Source: Rhexocercosporidium sp. MPI-PUGE-AT-0058 (taxonomy: Eukaryota; Ascomycota; Leotiomycetes; Helotiales). Taken from it: a stretch of 64,000 nucleotides of DNA. Under the pieces are notes generated by a model, which was not told where the DNA came from, did no database searches, and was given only the letters and a program-made list of their open reading frames with translations. The stretch lies in contig JAGTJL010000026.1 in the NCBI GenBank assembly GCA_020746875.1, positions 186,001 through 250,000 of the forward strand. Reading direction: 5' to 3'. Shown here in pieces: positions 33,201-42,865 of the stretch (positions are counted from its first letter, which is position 1; the number at the start of each line of letters is the position of its first letter). The translations under genes and the position numbers were made by a program.

Positions 33201-36200
33201 TATAAAAATATACTGCTAATTAGGCGTAAAAATTACTTCTATAGCCTCGGTCGACGTATTTATTATAATATTATCGCCGGCAAGTTAAGGAATATAAGTC
33301 AATCGGTATAATATATTATTGTCTTTTTGCCGGATGCTTTCCGTCGTATAATTAGTTATACTAAGCACGCGAATTAACTTATTCTAAAATACGCTTTATA
33401 ATTTATTTTATAAGATAAAAAATATAATATTCTCCTTATTCTTCGCTGACTTATAATCAGGCTTACGTAAGAGTTTATTTACGGGATTATTCTTTCTTTT
33501 TTTATAAACTATCACAAAGTCATACTTAAACAGCTCTAGAGCTTATCTAACTTATCGCCGGCTTAATACTATCGTCGTTATAAAATAACGGAGGTTATTA
33601 TAGTTTATTAATACTTTAATAAAAGCTAAATTACCTTTTAAATAATGCCTTTAATATACGAAGCACTTAACGATCGTAAAGAGTTCCTGATTATATACTT
33701 TATAATTCAGCTTAGTAACATTTAACTTCCTGCTAAAAAATATAATAAAATATTATACGGCCTTTTCTTTATCTCTTACCGGCTACTCGCTGAGTTAAGA
33801 GAAGATTCCTGCAATTGCGAATCTAAACGCATCAGTTTTTAGCCTTCTTAGCTTATTAAAGTTAAAATATATAAGAAAAAGAGCTGACGTAAATATATCT
33901 TTTAATACGTTAAAAGCCTCTTTCTTAATAATATCTTAATAAAAAGTAAAAGTAAGTTATCTTTTCTTCTTACTTCCCGTTAAACTTATTATTAGCCGAG
34001 TAATAATTAAGAAGTTTACGATAAAGCGTTAGTAAAAGTTAATAAAGCTAATAAAAACTTAAATATTTTTAATACTTTTAAGCTTTAGTTAATCCTTAAT
34101 AGTATTTATTTAGCTTTATTTTATTAATACTTTAATAAGTAATATTATATAACTTAAAAAGTCTATACTTTAAGTGTTAAAGGAGTATTTCGATAGCTTA
34201 ACGAAGAGATTTACTTATTATAATCTTTTAAAGACTTAACGAACGTAGTTCTCGTGCTGAAATAAATCCGTTAAATATATTAAAATATTATTAAAATAAA
34301 CGATATAAATAATATTTACGAGTCTTACTAATATATCGTTAATATATGCTTAAAATATCGCCGGCGCATTAGACAGTCCGAACGATATTATTTAATACTC
34401 GTAGTACTCATAACGAGTGCGGAATATAATTTTCTACTCGTTTTCTTCTTTAATTTTAATATAATAGTATATATTTTATAAATCTAAATTAATGAAAATC
34501 TTCGCGTCTCGGAGTCTATTTAACGTCTCGCTAATTAATAATAAAGAATATTAATCCTTAATTATAATCTAATTTAAAGCCTTGTAATCGACACATAATC
34601 GAAGGCTATTATTTTTTTTTATTATAAATAAAATAAGAGCTTTAATTAAGCTCTTGCTTTTTCTTATTTATCTTTTAGCTTCGGAGGATTTAAAGTAGTT
34701 CTGGAGAACCTTTAGTTCCGTCTTAAAAAAGTTATAAATTAAAAAGTATAAGAGCTTCGCACCCGGTTCTAGGTCGATAGCATACTAACGACCTTATAGC
34801 GGAAGCAGCTCGTTCCCTCTCTTTTCTAAAAAAACGTCCTTAAATCTATAATATTATTATAAAATAGTAAGTATATCGTCGGCGTTTAGTAAGCGCGCTA
34901 TATTAAGGCTAAGTATTATAATATACGCGGACGACTCTTTCTTATTAATAACTTATATAAATTCTTTTAATTTTATAATATTAAAGTTATAAGTATTATT
35001 TAATCGGTATAAGTATTTTTATTATTTAATTTTAAAACTAATCTAAGAGTTGATTTCTTCTAGTTAAAGCTATTTTAAAATCAGGTCTATATCCGGTATA
35101 TTAATGACTTTTAGCTAAAGTATATTTAATTTTATTTATTTAAATATATTTATAATCTCTACTTAAGCGAGAATTATATTATAAATAATACTTTTATTAC
35201 CAGAAAGGGCCTAAAATATCTTTAGTTCTTCGTCGGTGAATTATAAGTCATATTCCTTTATTATAAGCCTCGAGATAAAATTGTCTTCCGCTTTATTATT
35301 AATTAAGGCTATTAGCGTCTTCTATTTTTTACTTAATAAGATCTTCAGTTAGATTTTTATTTTTTTACTTGTCGATCTTAATAAAGACGTAAAAGCTATT
35401 ATAAGTCAGGCGCTTTTCTGGCGTTTGTCTTTAGACTCGCCGATATCAGTCTCTAAGTATTCATTAGCGTAATAGCCGAGTTCATGGCATAAATAGCATT
35501 CGACTTTCGACTTATAACTTCCTTTCTTACTTTTTTTAATTAGGATTTTATTTAAATTAGTTTTATTAAATCGCTTTAGCCGGGAATTATCTCGCCTTTC
35601 GCTAACTCTTTATGAAAGCTTACGAAAAAGTTTTTCTTTTTTATTCTTTAGTTTTCTTTACTTTTTATTATTCCTTTTCGTTAAATTATAAGTTTTTTAA
35701 AGAGCGATAGCGGAAATAACTTTTTTACGGATTTATAATCTATTAGCCTGTCTACTTTCGACGATCTTCTGGCGAGCTTTAAGCCGAATTTTATTAAAGA
35801 GAATATCTTATAATTAGCGCTTTATAAAAGACTCGAGGTATTCCTTTAATCCTTTTAAGTAATTAATAAATTCACGAATAAGCTGGCTAATTCTTTGTTA
35901 AGCTGTTTTATAAGCCTAATAATTAGCTATTCTTCTTAAGACGGGGAATAGCTAGAGATTCTTTAAAAACTCCTTGTAATTTTTTTAGATTATTATATTA
36001 AGTTTCTTTAAGGTTTATTTCTTAAATTTTTCTTAAGTATTTGCCGGTTCTTTACGAAGCAGTATTACCGCTTATTTAATCTTAATTATATTAGTCGGGA
36101 ATCCTTTGAAATTATAATTAAAAATACGGTTATAAGCTTATAAATACTCTATGAGTTTTCGGTAGCTCTTTTCTTTATATTCTAAGGGGATTATATATTT

Positions 36201-37086
36201 GCCTTTCTTTCGGCGTAAAGCCTGAGGTTCGTCGGCTATTATTAAGAGGCTCTTTGCATTATCTCCGTTGTTCGTAAGAGTCTTTAATCTAGTAAGTTAA
36301 AGGAGCTGAGCTCTCGTTGCTACTTTAGGAGAGTATTACGTGAAATCGTCGCCGTATATCCGACGATACTTAACGATAAGGCTATCGAGGATATTGTTCC
36401 GCTTTTTAAGAGCCCGAAGTTGCTCTTGCATCGCGGTAATATTATTTGCTAGCGTATCTCTAGCGATTCCCTGGTGTCCCGGGGTATTCGATTGTTGTCC
36501 TTATCGGCTTAAGGCTACTATTAATAATCCTCTAATTTAAACTATTATATAATAATCAGGCTAACGGTAAGAGAATAATAATTAAAATATAATGATCACT
36601 GGCACGCTAAGGTGATTATGGCATAATAGAATAACTAAAGAAGCGCTGTAGACTCGCTGGTAATATTTGAATTATATAAAAGCTAATTGCTAAGGAGGGA
36701 AGATTACCTTTTCCCCCTTACTGTCTTTATGAGGGCAGTGATTACGCAATCAGCGCTAAGAGCACAGACCATTACAACACAAGTTAAAGCTAGACTTGGA
36801 CTAACTAGTACCTCAAGAAACAACAGCAGATTATGGGAGGCATGAGTGACCGCATCGACCAGATCAAGCAGACTACAACCAAAATCGAGGCACCACCCGA
36901 GCCAACTCGGAAGGCCATCACTCAGGGAACAGAGACGACAAAGCAAGCAGCTCTGGAGTACATCAAGGAGAAGGAAAAGGCAGCACCGCTGGCTCGGTTT
37001 GGTAAGTGAAAACGGGGTGATATATTTCCCCTGGAACTGATGCTAACTTTTCCTTAGAAGTAACTGGTGGTGATGACGAAGAGTAG
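27296..37086 (+). CDS. Helical protein, 772 aa, split by a retrotransposon in intron 8
   Basis: Spliced model: 27296-27546, 27601-27718, 27774-28132, 28197-28698, 28750-28923, 28977-29213, 29273-29506, 29568-29798, 36818-37001, 37058-37086 (2,319 nt). All introns are GT-AG and about 50-65 bp except intron 8, which holds a 6,956 bp Ty3/gypsy element. Without the element and one target duplication that intron would be 58 bp. The product is mostly helical: helices and coiled coil (residues ~90-240), a hydrophobic Gly/Ala/Leu-rich segment (IVGDLAGALTTGLNAAIPAL, ~250-275), a Pro/Ala/Gln linker (~297-330), more coiled coil, and a second hydrophobic stretch (~552-588). Coiled coil around a central hydrophobic hairpin is the plan of alpha-helical pore-formers; resemblance only, no family recognised. 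Exon 9 may begin at 36809. The 7 kb intron is far beyond normal fungal size, so correct splicing is doubtful and the gene may be disrupted, yet no exon carries a lesion. Confidence 0.75.
29821..30009 (-). repeat. LTR (left copy) of the gypsy element
   Basis: 189 bp, starting TGTAATGATCACTGGCACGC. Its end TATTATA corresponds to CATTACA in the right copy, a RIP-type change at the terminal CA. In the element's own direction this is the 3' LTR. Confidence 0.92.
30280..31260 (+). pseudogene. Antisense reading frame inside the gypsy element
   Basis: An ATG at 30280 opens a plus-strand frame (MSSFNKYLAGGSFSYKRKSK, then TPTKRQRTL) against the direction of gag-pol. Protein-like segments continue past RIP stops, such as LRYAGEV, YLNCCKNGKPCE and KVYFDSFKDGIIKDLKAGAI, up to about 31260. 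It lies between the end of pol and the 3' LTR. Some LTR retroelements carry antisense ORFs in this place, and a nested insertion is the other explanation. No family recognised. Confidence 0.4.
31500..35400 (-). pseudogene. Decayed gypsy pol (RT, RNase H, integrase)
   Basis: Minus strand. RT: RLRDAKIFINLDL near 34520, FGLSNAPAIF at 34355-34384, and the active site reads YFNNIL at 34283-34298 where the family has YFDDIL. RNase H: YNQELFTIVKCF then NNLRYFITT near 33580-33720. Integrase: INFITNL at 32631-32655, then INKFTKDIKYIPC near 32550, where the family has DF and VD, so catalytic Asp residues are Asn. All fit G-to-A RIP changes. Protease was not delineated. Ends are approximate. Confidence 0.8.
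35466..36530 (-). pseudogene. Decayed gypsy gag with zinc knuckle
   Basis: Minus strand. Capsid-like segments include TAMQEQLRALKKRNNILDS, then KYRRIYGDDFT and ALRRKKGKYI. The zinc knuckle at 35466-35515 reads CYLCHELGYYANEY, in which the His and last Cys of CX2CX4HX4C have both become Tyr, each explained by a single RIP-type transition. Start not fixed. Confidence 0.75.
36588..36776 (-). repeat. LTR (right copy) of the gypsy element
   Basis: 189 bp, starting TATAATGATCACTGG (TG changed to TA) and ending CATTACA. In the element's own direction this is the 5' LTR. Confidence 0.92.
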
Positions 37087-39184
37087 ATGGTTCAGGATGT
37101 TGCAAGGAGTGCCTGCTGAGTTTGGATTATCTTTATTTCCTTTCTGTCCCCCAAAAGCAATCGAATATAAAATGGCATATGTTTAAAACACAAGTTGTGA
37201 TGTGACATGTTTCATATAAGCAGGGTTCAAAGCCACGTCACTAACCTGGCCATTATAATAAAACATTACATACATTTCAATTAGTGAGTTTAGCGGGTTC
37301 GGCCGAGATTCTCTACAGCGAATACTTCATTTAACGAAGTATGTAGGAATACACAACAACTGAGTTTGAATTATTAGCTCCGATGAGTTTAGTCAAGTAC
37401 CGGAGAACATCCATTACTTTCGGTCCGTAAAGTCACGAGAAACACCCCCCAGTGAAGAAACGCAAGCGACAAACGTCAACACCACGCCACATCACCCCGC
37501 CCCATCCAAAAGCATCAACAGCAAACGAGCACGCATATTCACATGCATCTCCCCGACCAAGTGAACATTCTACTTTGTTGCACGTCGCATTCCACGCTAA
37601 AGATAGAGTTTTCCAGATCTCGACGCCGCCAACAAACAGCACCATCAAGTCGTCCAACCAATAGAAATACCCTCGGGGTCTCGCAGCGCGCTTACAACCC
37701 CGGGTTTGGGTGATTCTAGCCAATAAGAGGAAAGGAAAGGAATGTTTGGCAGCAAGGAGGGGAATATGCGCTCGGATATAAAAGGGGTGCGAAAGGTGTC
37801 TCGTGAGATTGGGTTGCGGTAGGTCTGTCAAAGGGGCTGCAGGAGGGGGACTTGGGAAGTGCTGGTGGCGTGGTGCACGGCTGCGGGGGAGCGAAGCGAG
37901 GGAGAGAGGAGGCGGTAAGGGGAGTTATGTTATTGGGTCTTGGTATTTTCTTTGAGGAGAAGGTATGTGCATCTGTTTGATCTAGAGTGAGCTCTTTAAG
38001 AGAATATCATGAGCCAAATACAGATGTGTGTTGAATAATTGCGCATGTCGTCTCTTTGTGGGTTTGTGCTCCAAGGGGAATGTAAAAGGGTAAAAAGGCA
38101 TAGCGAGGTGGTGTTTGTAGACGCAGATGCACGGACAAAGCTGTGCGTGAACCCCCAGCGGAAAGCTAACATTAGTGGTTCTTGTTTGCTTTCATCATGC
38201 GGCTAAGAGGAGACCTGGCTGCGTTAGGGGTAAAGAGGATATACTGTAGGTTACCAGGAATTATGACTGGATCTGATCTGCATGGTGGTGTTTGTCTCCC
38301 TCGCATGCAGGAGTGGAAGAAATAGGGGCCCTAACGAAGTACGCGATCCAACCAGCCCGTATCCTAGCTTCAGGATATTTATCGGCCACGGGCTTTGGTT
38401 GTAACGGAATGGTTCCTTATACCAGAGAGGATTCTTTCAACAGAGCGAACGACTGAAACATATGCAAACAAACTCATCAGTCCATCCATCCATCCATCCA
38501 CTTGGGCCCCAAGTCTCCTTGATAGACACCGCCTACTAAAGTCTCAAACCATCCACACTGCCGTCACGATGCAGACGAGATAACAAAGGATATCGAACAC
38601 GGTGTGCAGGCAGTCAGTGTGACTCAAGCTCGCCGTGTAGGCACCCGCTCCGCAGACCAGACCCGTCACTTCGTAGGCCGCCCAGAAACTCCGCCACTCG
38701 TTCAAGCAGCTCTCCCGCTTCAGCAGAGCCACCACCAAGTAAACTTTCCTTTGAGGCCCATAAACGAAAGAACCTGACGCATCAAACGAAGTGACTCAAA
38801 TTCAAAAGGCCGACTTTCTTTCAAAGCTACTTTTTTTTGGATTGGGATCTAGTCAGGTACGAAGCCTCCACCATTGGCTGCCATGGCGCTGTGCAGGATG
38901 AGAAACCTGGAAGTGCGGGGCTGGGCTAATTGAAAGGCTGCGATTGAAGGGAGGGGTGGGATGGATGACTGCCTGATTGAAGGGACGATAATCATAGAGG
39001 AAGAGAGGTATAAGTACTGGGCCTGCTTCCTAACATTCAAGTTCTTCGTCTTTTCGTCTGTCGATACACTTCTGATCCTCATATCTCCACCCGCCACGAC
39101 ATCACCAAAACTGTGACATATCCCCAGACCCCAACAAAGCAGCAATCATCGCACGCACGCCACTTCCCACCGCCAGAGAAAGTC
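37087..39184. other. Long intergenic region
   Basis: 2.1 kb without a convincing gene. 37087-37330 is the 3' flank of the helical gene. 37850-37920 is GC/purine-rich. (CCAT)n lies at 38478-38500. 38980-39184 has pyrimidine-rich sequence and is the likely promoter and leader of the DUF4139 gene. Open frames at 37433-37831 (minus) and 38395-38583 (plus) look non-coding. Confidence 0.5.
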
Positions 39185-41614
39185 ATGGCTACCGATACTC
39201 CCCACAAGCAAGAGTTCCGCATCCGCGATCTTTCGACTCGAAGCGTCCTCCTCTTCCCCTCCCGAGCGCAGGTCATCCGCGACATCAAGAACATCACTCT
39301 GCACCCAGGCGCCAACCAAATCGTCATTGATGGACTGTCGCCCCTCGTCGACGAGCACTCCATCAAAGTTGAAGGAACAGGTTCAGCAACCATCACAGAT
39401 GTCACCGTTGACCTCCTGCCCAACCGTGAAGTCTATGAGGATGTCTACCCCTCTGACTCTGAAGACGAGGATGAGTCCGAGTCGGAGGATTCAGATGCCG
39501 AGGTCGAACAGATGAAAATCATCAATGAGCGGATCAAGAACCTGCATGTCCGACTTCTGAATGAGCAGGAGAAGATCAACTCTGCTGCGGACCGGTTGAG
39601 GATTTGCGATAATTTCGGCAAGAGTGTCGAGAAGGAACGACCCGCCCCCAACGATCTCGAGGAGCTCATTTCCGCGTATCAAACCGAGCGGAAGAAGATC
39701 TACCAGGATCATGAAGCCGCGACTGGTACGGTAGAGGAGGTCAGAGAGGATATCCGGAAGACGGAGAAACAGAAGATGAAATTGGCCAAAGCTCTGGTGA
39801 AGGCTAATGAGAAGGCTGAGAAGGAGAAGGCGAAGGAGCGAGAGAAGAAGTTGAGAAAGAAAGCTGAGGTTGCTAAGGAGAAGCAGAGAATCAAGGCCGA
39901 GAGGGAGTCGTTCTGGCCGAAGAAGGTGTATTGTATCACCATCAACCTGGAGCCTTCCAGCCTTACGCCTGCTTCGTCTCGGAGAAGCTCAATCGATGGC
40001 GATACGGTTGTCAATCTCGCCACTTCGGAATTCCACGAGGCTTCTAATACACCACTCAAGAATGGCGAGATCTCACTGTCGTTGTCGTACATTACACATG
40101 GCGCTTCGTGGGCTCCGCGATATGATCTCAGTCTCAACACTGTCAAGTGCACTGGTCTGCTGGAGTACGGTGCGGAACTGAAGAATACCACATCTGAGAC
40201 CTGGCACGATGCCAAAGTCATTCTCTCAACCTCCCAGACGACATTCAGTGGTCTCAGCGAGACTATCCCAATCCTTCTACCATGGCACGTTCGTCTCGAA
40301 AAAGGCGCTCGGAATGCAGACAGTTCTCTGTTCAGCCAACATGAGCTTTCAGCCAAGCAGAAAGAATGGAACCAGACTAAGGGTGATCAACACCAAAAGC
40401 CTCGATGGGAGCTATTCGGACGAGACGACTCTTCGAGAGACGTATGGCTGGCTCAGCAGAACCAAGTTGAAGCCAAGAAGAAGTCTGAACGCCTTTACCA
40501 GGCTCAGAATATTCTCAAACGAACCAATAATCTTACGCCGCAGATGTTCGGTTCGTCTGCCGTACCCCCTCCTCCTGCCGCCGCTTCGTTTGGGGGCATG
40601 GCTGGAGTATCCCGTCATCGTCAAGCAGCTGACTACGAACCGGCTGATTCACGTAGGAGTCACAGTCGTTTCCTAGACATGGAGGCGGAGGTAGATGATC
40701 TGGGGTCTGACAATGAAGCGATGGGCTTTGGTACATTCGACAATGGACCAGCTGCTCCAAAGTCTCTGACATTTGAAGAGGGTGCTTGGGAGGAGACTGG
40801 GATGACTACCACATACGATGTTCCCGGTACTAAGACCTTGCATCCCAACAACTCGACCATCAAGCACAAGATCGCCAAGATCGAATTCAAGAATATCGTC
40901 TTCTCCCACATTGTCGTCGGCAAGCTCAGACAGGTCGCTTTCCTAAAGGCTCGTCTTCGAAACGCATCTAAGATCACATTGCTGAAGGGACCTCTGGGAC
41001 TGACTCTTGACGGATCATTCCTCGGCCAAGCAACATTCCCTCGCTGCTCAGCCGGCGAATCCTTTTCCCTACCACTCGGCGTCGATCCCGCCATCAACAT
41101 CGCCTATCCCAAACCCACCGTCCGTCGCAGCCAAACCGGCATCTTCACCAAGGAGGACAGCAACGTATTTACACGCACCATAATTATTACAAACACCAAG
41201 CATAACGCCCCTATCGAAATCACGGTCATTGACCAAGTCCCCGTCTCCGAAGACGAGCGCCTGAAGATCGAGATCGCTAACCCGAGAGGTTTGAAGGTCG
41301 GGGGAGAGGGTGTCCGGACTGGCCAGAGTGCCTTCGCAACTTCTACTACCGCAACTTCTGCTGGAAATGTCAAGGGTACGGCGAAGGATGTTCGTGCCAG
41401 CGTTTATGGCGCTGATGGGAAGGATGTTGGTCAGGGCGGGAAGTGGGGGAGTGCAATTGCGACAACGAAGAAGGGCGGGGAGGTTATTTGGAATGTCAAG
41501 TTAAATCCTGGACAGGGTGTTAGGTTGGCTTTGGAGTATGAGGCCACGTTCCCTGGTGGAGAGAGGGTTGTTGGTGTTCCGGTAACGAGGAATCAGAATG
41601 GGTTATTTGATTAG
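39185..41614 (+). CDS. DUF4140/DUF4139 family protein (mucoidy inhibitor A-like)
   Basis: Single exon, 809 aa from the ATG at 39185 (context GTCATGG); the frame is open a further 24 codons upstream without an ATG. N-terminal DUF4140 (about residues 12-85, with SVLLFPSRAQVIRDIKN and GANQIVIDGLSP). A strongly acidic Ser/Asp/Glu stretch follows at 89-106. Then comes a long charged coiled coil (about 107-235, Lys/Glu-rich) and DUF4139 to the C-terminus, with LSLSYITHGASWAPRYDLSL and a closing beta-rich part (VIWNVKLNPGQGVRLALEYE). The family is widespread in bacteria and eukaryotes (MuiA-like, worm F37C4.5-like); biochemical function is unknown. Length and domain order are normal. An ordinary, probably conserved gene that marks this end of the variable block. 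Confidence 0.92.
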   Translation: MATDTPHKQEFRIRDLSTRSVLLFPSRAQVIRDIKNITLHPGANQIVIDGLSPLVDEHSIKVEGTGSATITDVTVDLLPNREVYEDVYPSDSEDEDESESEDSDAEVEQMKIINERIKNLHVRLLNEQEKINSAADRLRICDNFGKSVEKERPAPNDLEELISAYQTERKKIYQDHEAATGTVEEVREDIRKTEKQKMKLAKALVKANEKAEKEKAKEREKKLRKKAEVAKEKQRIKAERESFWPKKVYCITINLEPSSLTPASSRRSSIDGDTVVNLATSEFHEASNTPLKNGEISLSLSYITHGASWAPRYDLSLNTVKCTGLLEYGAELKNTTSETWHDAKVILSTSQTTFSGLSETIPILLPWHVRLEKGARNADSSLFSQHELSAKQKEWNQTKGDQHQKPRWELFGRDDSSRDVWLAQQNQVEAKKKSERLYQAQNILKRTNNLTPQMFGSSAVPPPPAAASFGGMAGVSRHRQAADYEPADSRRSHSRFLDMEAEVDDLGSDNEAMGFGTFDNGPAAPKSLTFEEGAWEETGMTTTYDVPGTKTLHPNNSTIKHKIAKIEFKNIVFSHIVVGKLRQVAFLKARLRNASKITLLKGPLGLTLDGSFLGQATFPRCSAGESFSLPLGVDPAINIAYPKPTVRRSQTGIFTKEDSNVFTRTIIITNTKHNAPIEITVIDQVPVSEDERLKIEIANPRGLKVGGEGVRTGQSAFATSTTATSAGNVKGTAKDVRASVYGADGKDVGQGGKWGSAIATTKKGGEVIWNVKLNPGQGVRLALEYEATFPGGERVVGVPVTRNQNGLFD

Positions 41615-42865
41615 ATGGTGGAGGTTTGAACTGCGTGAGACTAGGGATATGCAAGGTTAGCCACCTAGGGTATTTGTTTGGAAGGAGGGAGGTTCCTGTA
41701 TTCCCGGATAGGCTTCGGGCCATTCCGAACAAAAGCAAAAGTGCATTTCAGTAATGATAAATGAATAGGATTGATTTCCTCTACCCTTTCCTATTGTCAG
41801 TCTCTTGAAATTTGGTGACTTTGGAGATGGACACTGGATATACCTAGGTACACTTCCTCGACAACGGACAATGTCCAATCTGTGCTTTCTTCGTGTTCTC
41901 AGCTTATTTTGGTACTTTGCAATGCCCTTTTCGCCTCCTAGGGATAATTTCCAGGACATTGGGATGTTTACTTTTGCTCGCTCTTTCGTACATGTTCTGA
42001 TTTGATTCGAGGACTTTATGTTGAGAACCCAAATGCCAGAGGGTCTGCCATAAGATAACTTGAGAAATCAAGGATACGGGTATAGAAGAATAACCGAAAC
42101 AGGTCAAACAAAGAGTTGAAGGGCTAGGTTATCCTACCACCACATCTTATGATTCTCTTCCCCTTTGAAGCACATGTCGTGTGTTCATCCTGTGACATTG
42201 GAATTAGAGAAAAGTAGGATCCAAGTCTTCTCGCTTGTCCTCATATCTCCCCGGAGAAACTCTGGGTGAAAGGGGAAAAGGTTTGGCCGTTCGAGGCGCT
42301 AGCGGTACAACCCCCGACTGCTTTTCACAACACCAACCATGTGTGTTCTTTCTTTACTCTCGAGAAACTAAACGAGCTTCACCAACTACTCTTGCCATCT
42401 ACACAATTTGGCACTCCCCTCCCAAGAGTAAGTGTCCCTTGTTATCCAAGGCACTCGCCGAGGAAGGCTTCTGTGCCCGTGGCGTTTGTTTACTTTCTCT
42501 CGGGGACCCTTCGCGTTGTATAGGGATATACCTTGCTATCAGGCTGCTGTGATCGCTGGCAAGACTATGCGCTATATTTGATTTGCCTTACGACACTGGC
42601 ACGGTGGTGACTCCTGAGGGCTCTTTGGTAATCTTGGATCTTCTGAGAAACGAATTGGGGAATTTGATGTCTAGTTGGCTTTCACTTTCAAAAATAAAGG
42701 AAGACTTTTGAGGACATGATTATAATTCTCCCAACAGGTTGCTGTAAGGACTTTGAACAGAAGCAGTTCGAAACTGGCACAGGATTTGAGAACAAGAAGT
42801 GCAAACATGTATGCAGCTCGGAAGGTTTTCTCAGCAGTTCGAGTGTGTGTAATCTTTTTCGTCTG
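41615..42865. other. Intergenic between DUF4139 gene and HET gene
   Basis: 3' ends of the two convergent genes. Open frames at 42235-42552 in overlapping phases have no domain and are not called. Confidence 0.5.

Larger units (their letters stand above)
29821..36776 (-). mobile_element. Ty3/gypsy LTR retrotransposon, complete but RIP-inactivated
   Basis: Two 189 bp LTRs (29821-30009, 36588-36776) and a perfect 5 bp target duplication ACACA (29816-29820, 36777-36781) define the element. Coding remnants run on the minus strand in the order gag, RT, RNase H, integrase, which is the gypsy order. The two LTRs differ only by transitions as far as I aligned them. It lies antisense to the host gene in an intron. 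An additional plus-strand frame lies between pol and the left LTR. Confidence 0.92.

Noticed and set aside
37433..37831. 132-codon minus-strand frame in the intergenic region
   Set aside because: Composition unlike protein, no domain, no promoter or intron support.
38478..38500. (CCAT)n run
   Set aside because: Ordinary short microsatellite.
39146..41504. Many open frames on other frames and strands over the DUF4139 gene
   Set aside because: Shadows of a strongly biased, intronless coding sequence; none has a domain.
42235..42552. Two overlapping frames in the DUF4139-HET spacer
   Set aside because: Overlapping phases of GC-richer non-coding DNA without any recognisable motif.
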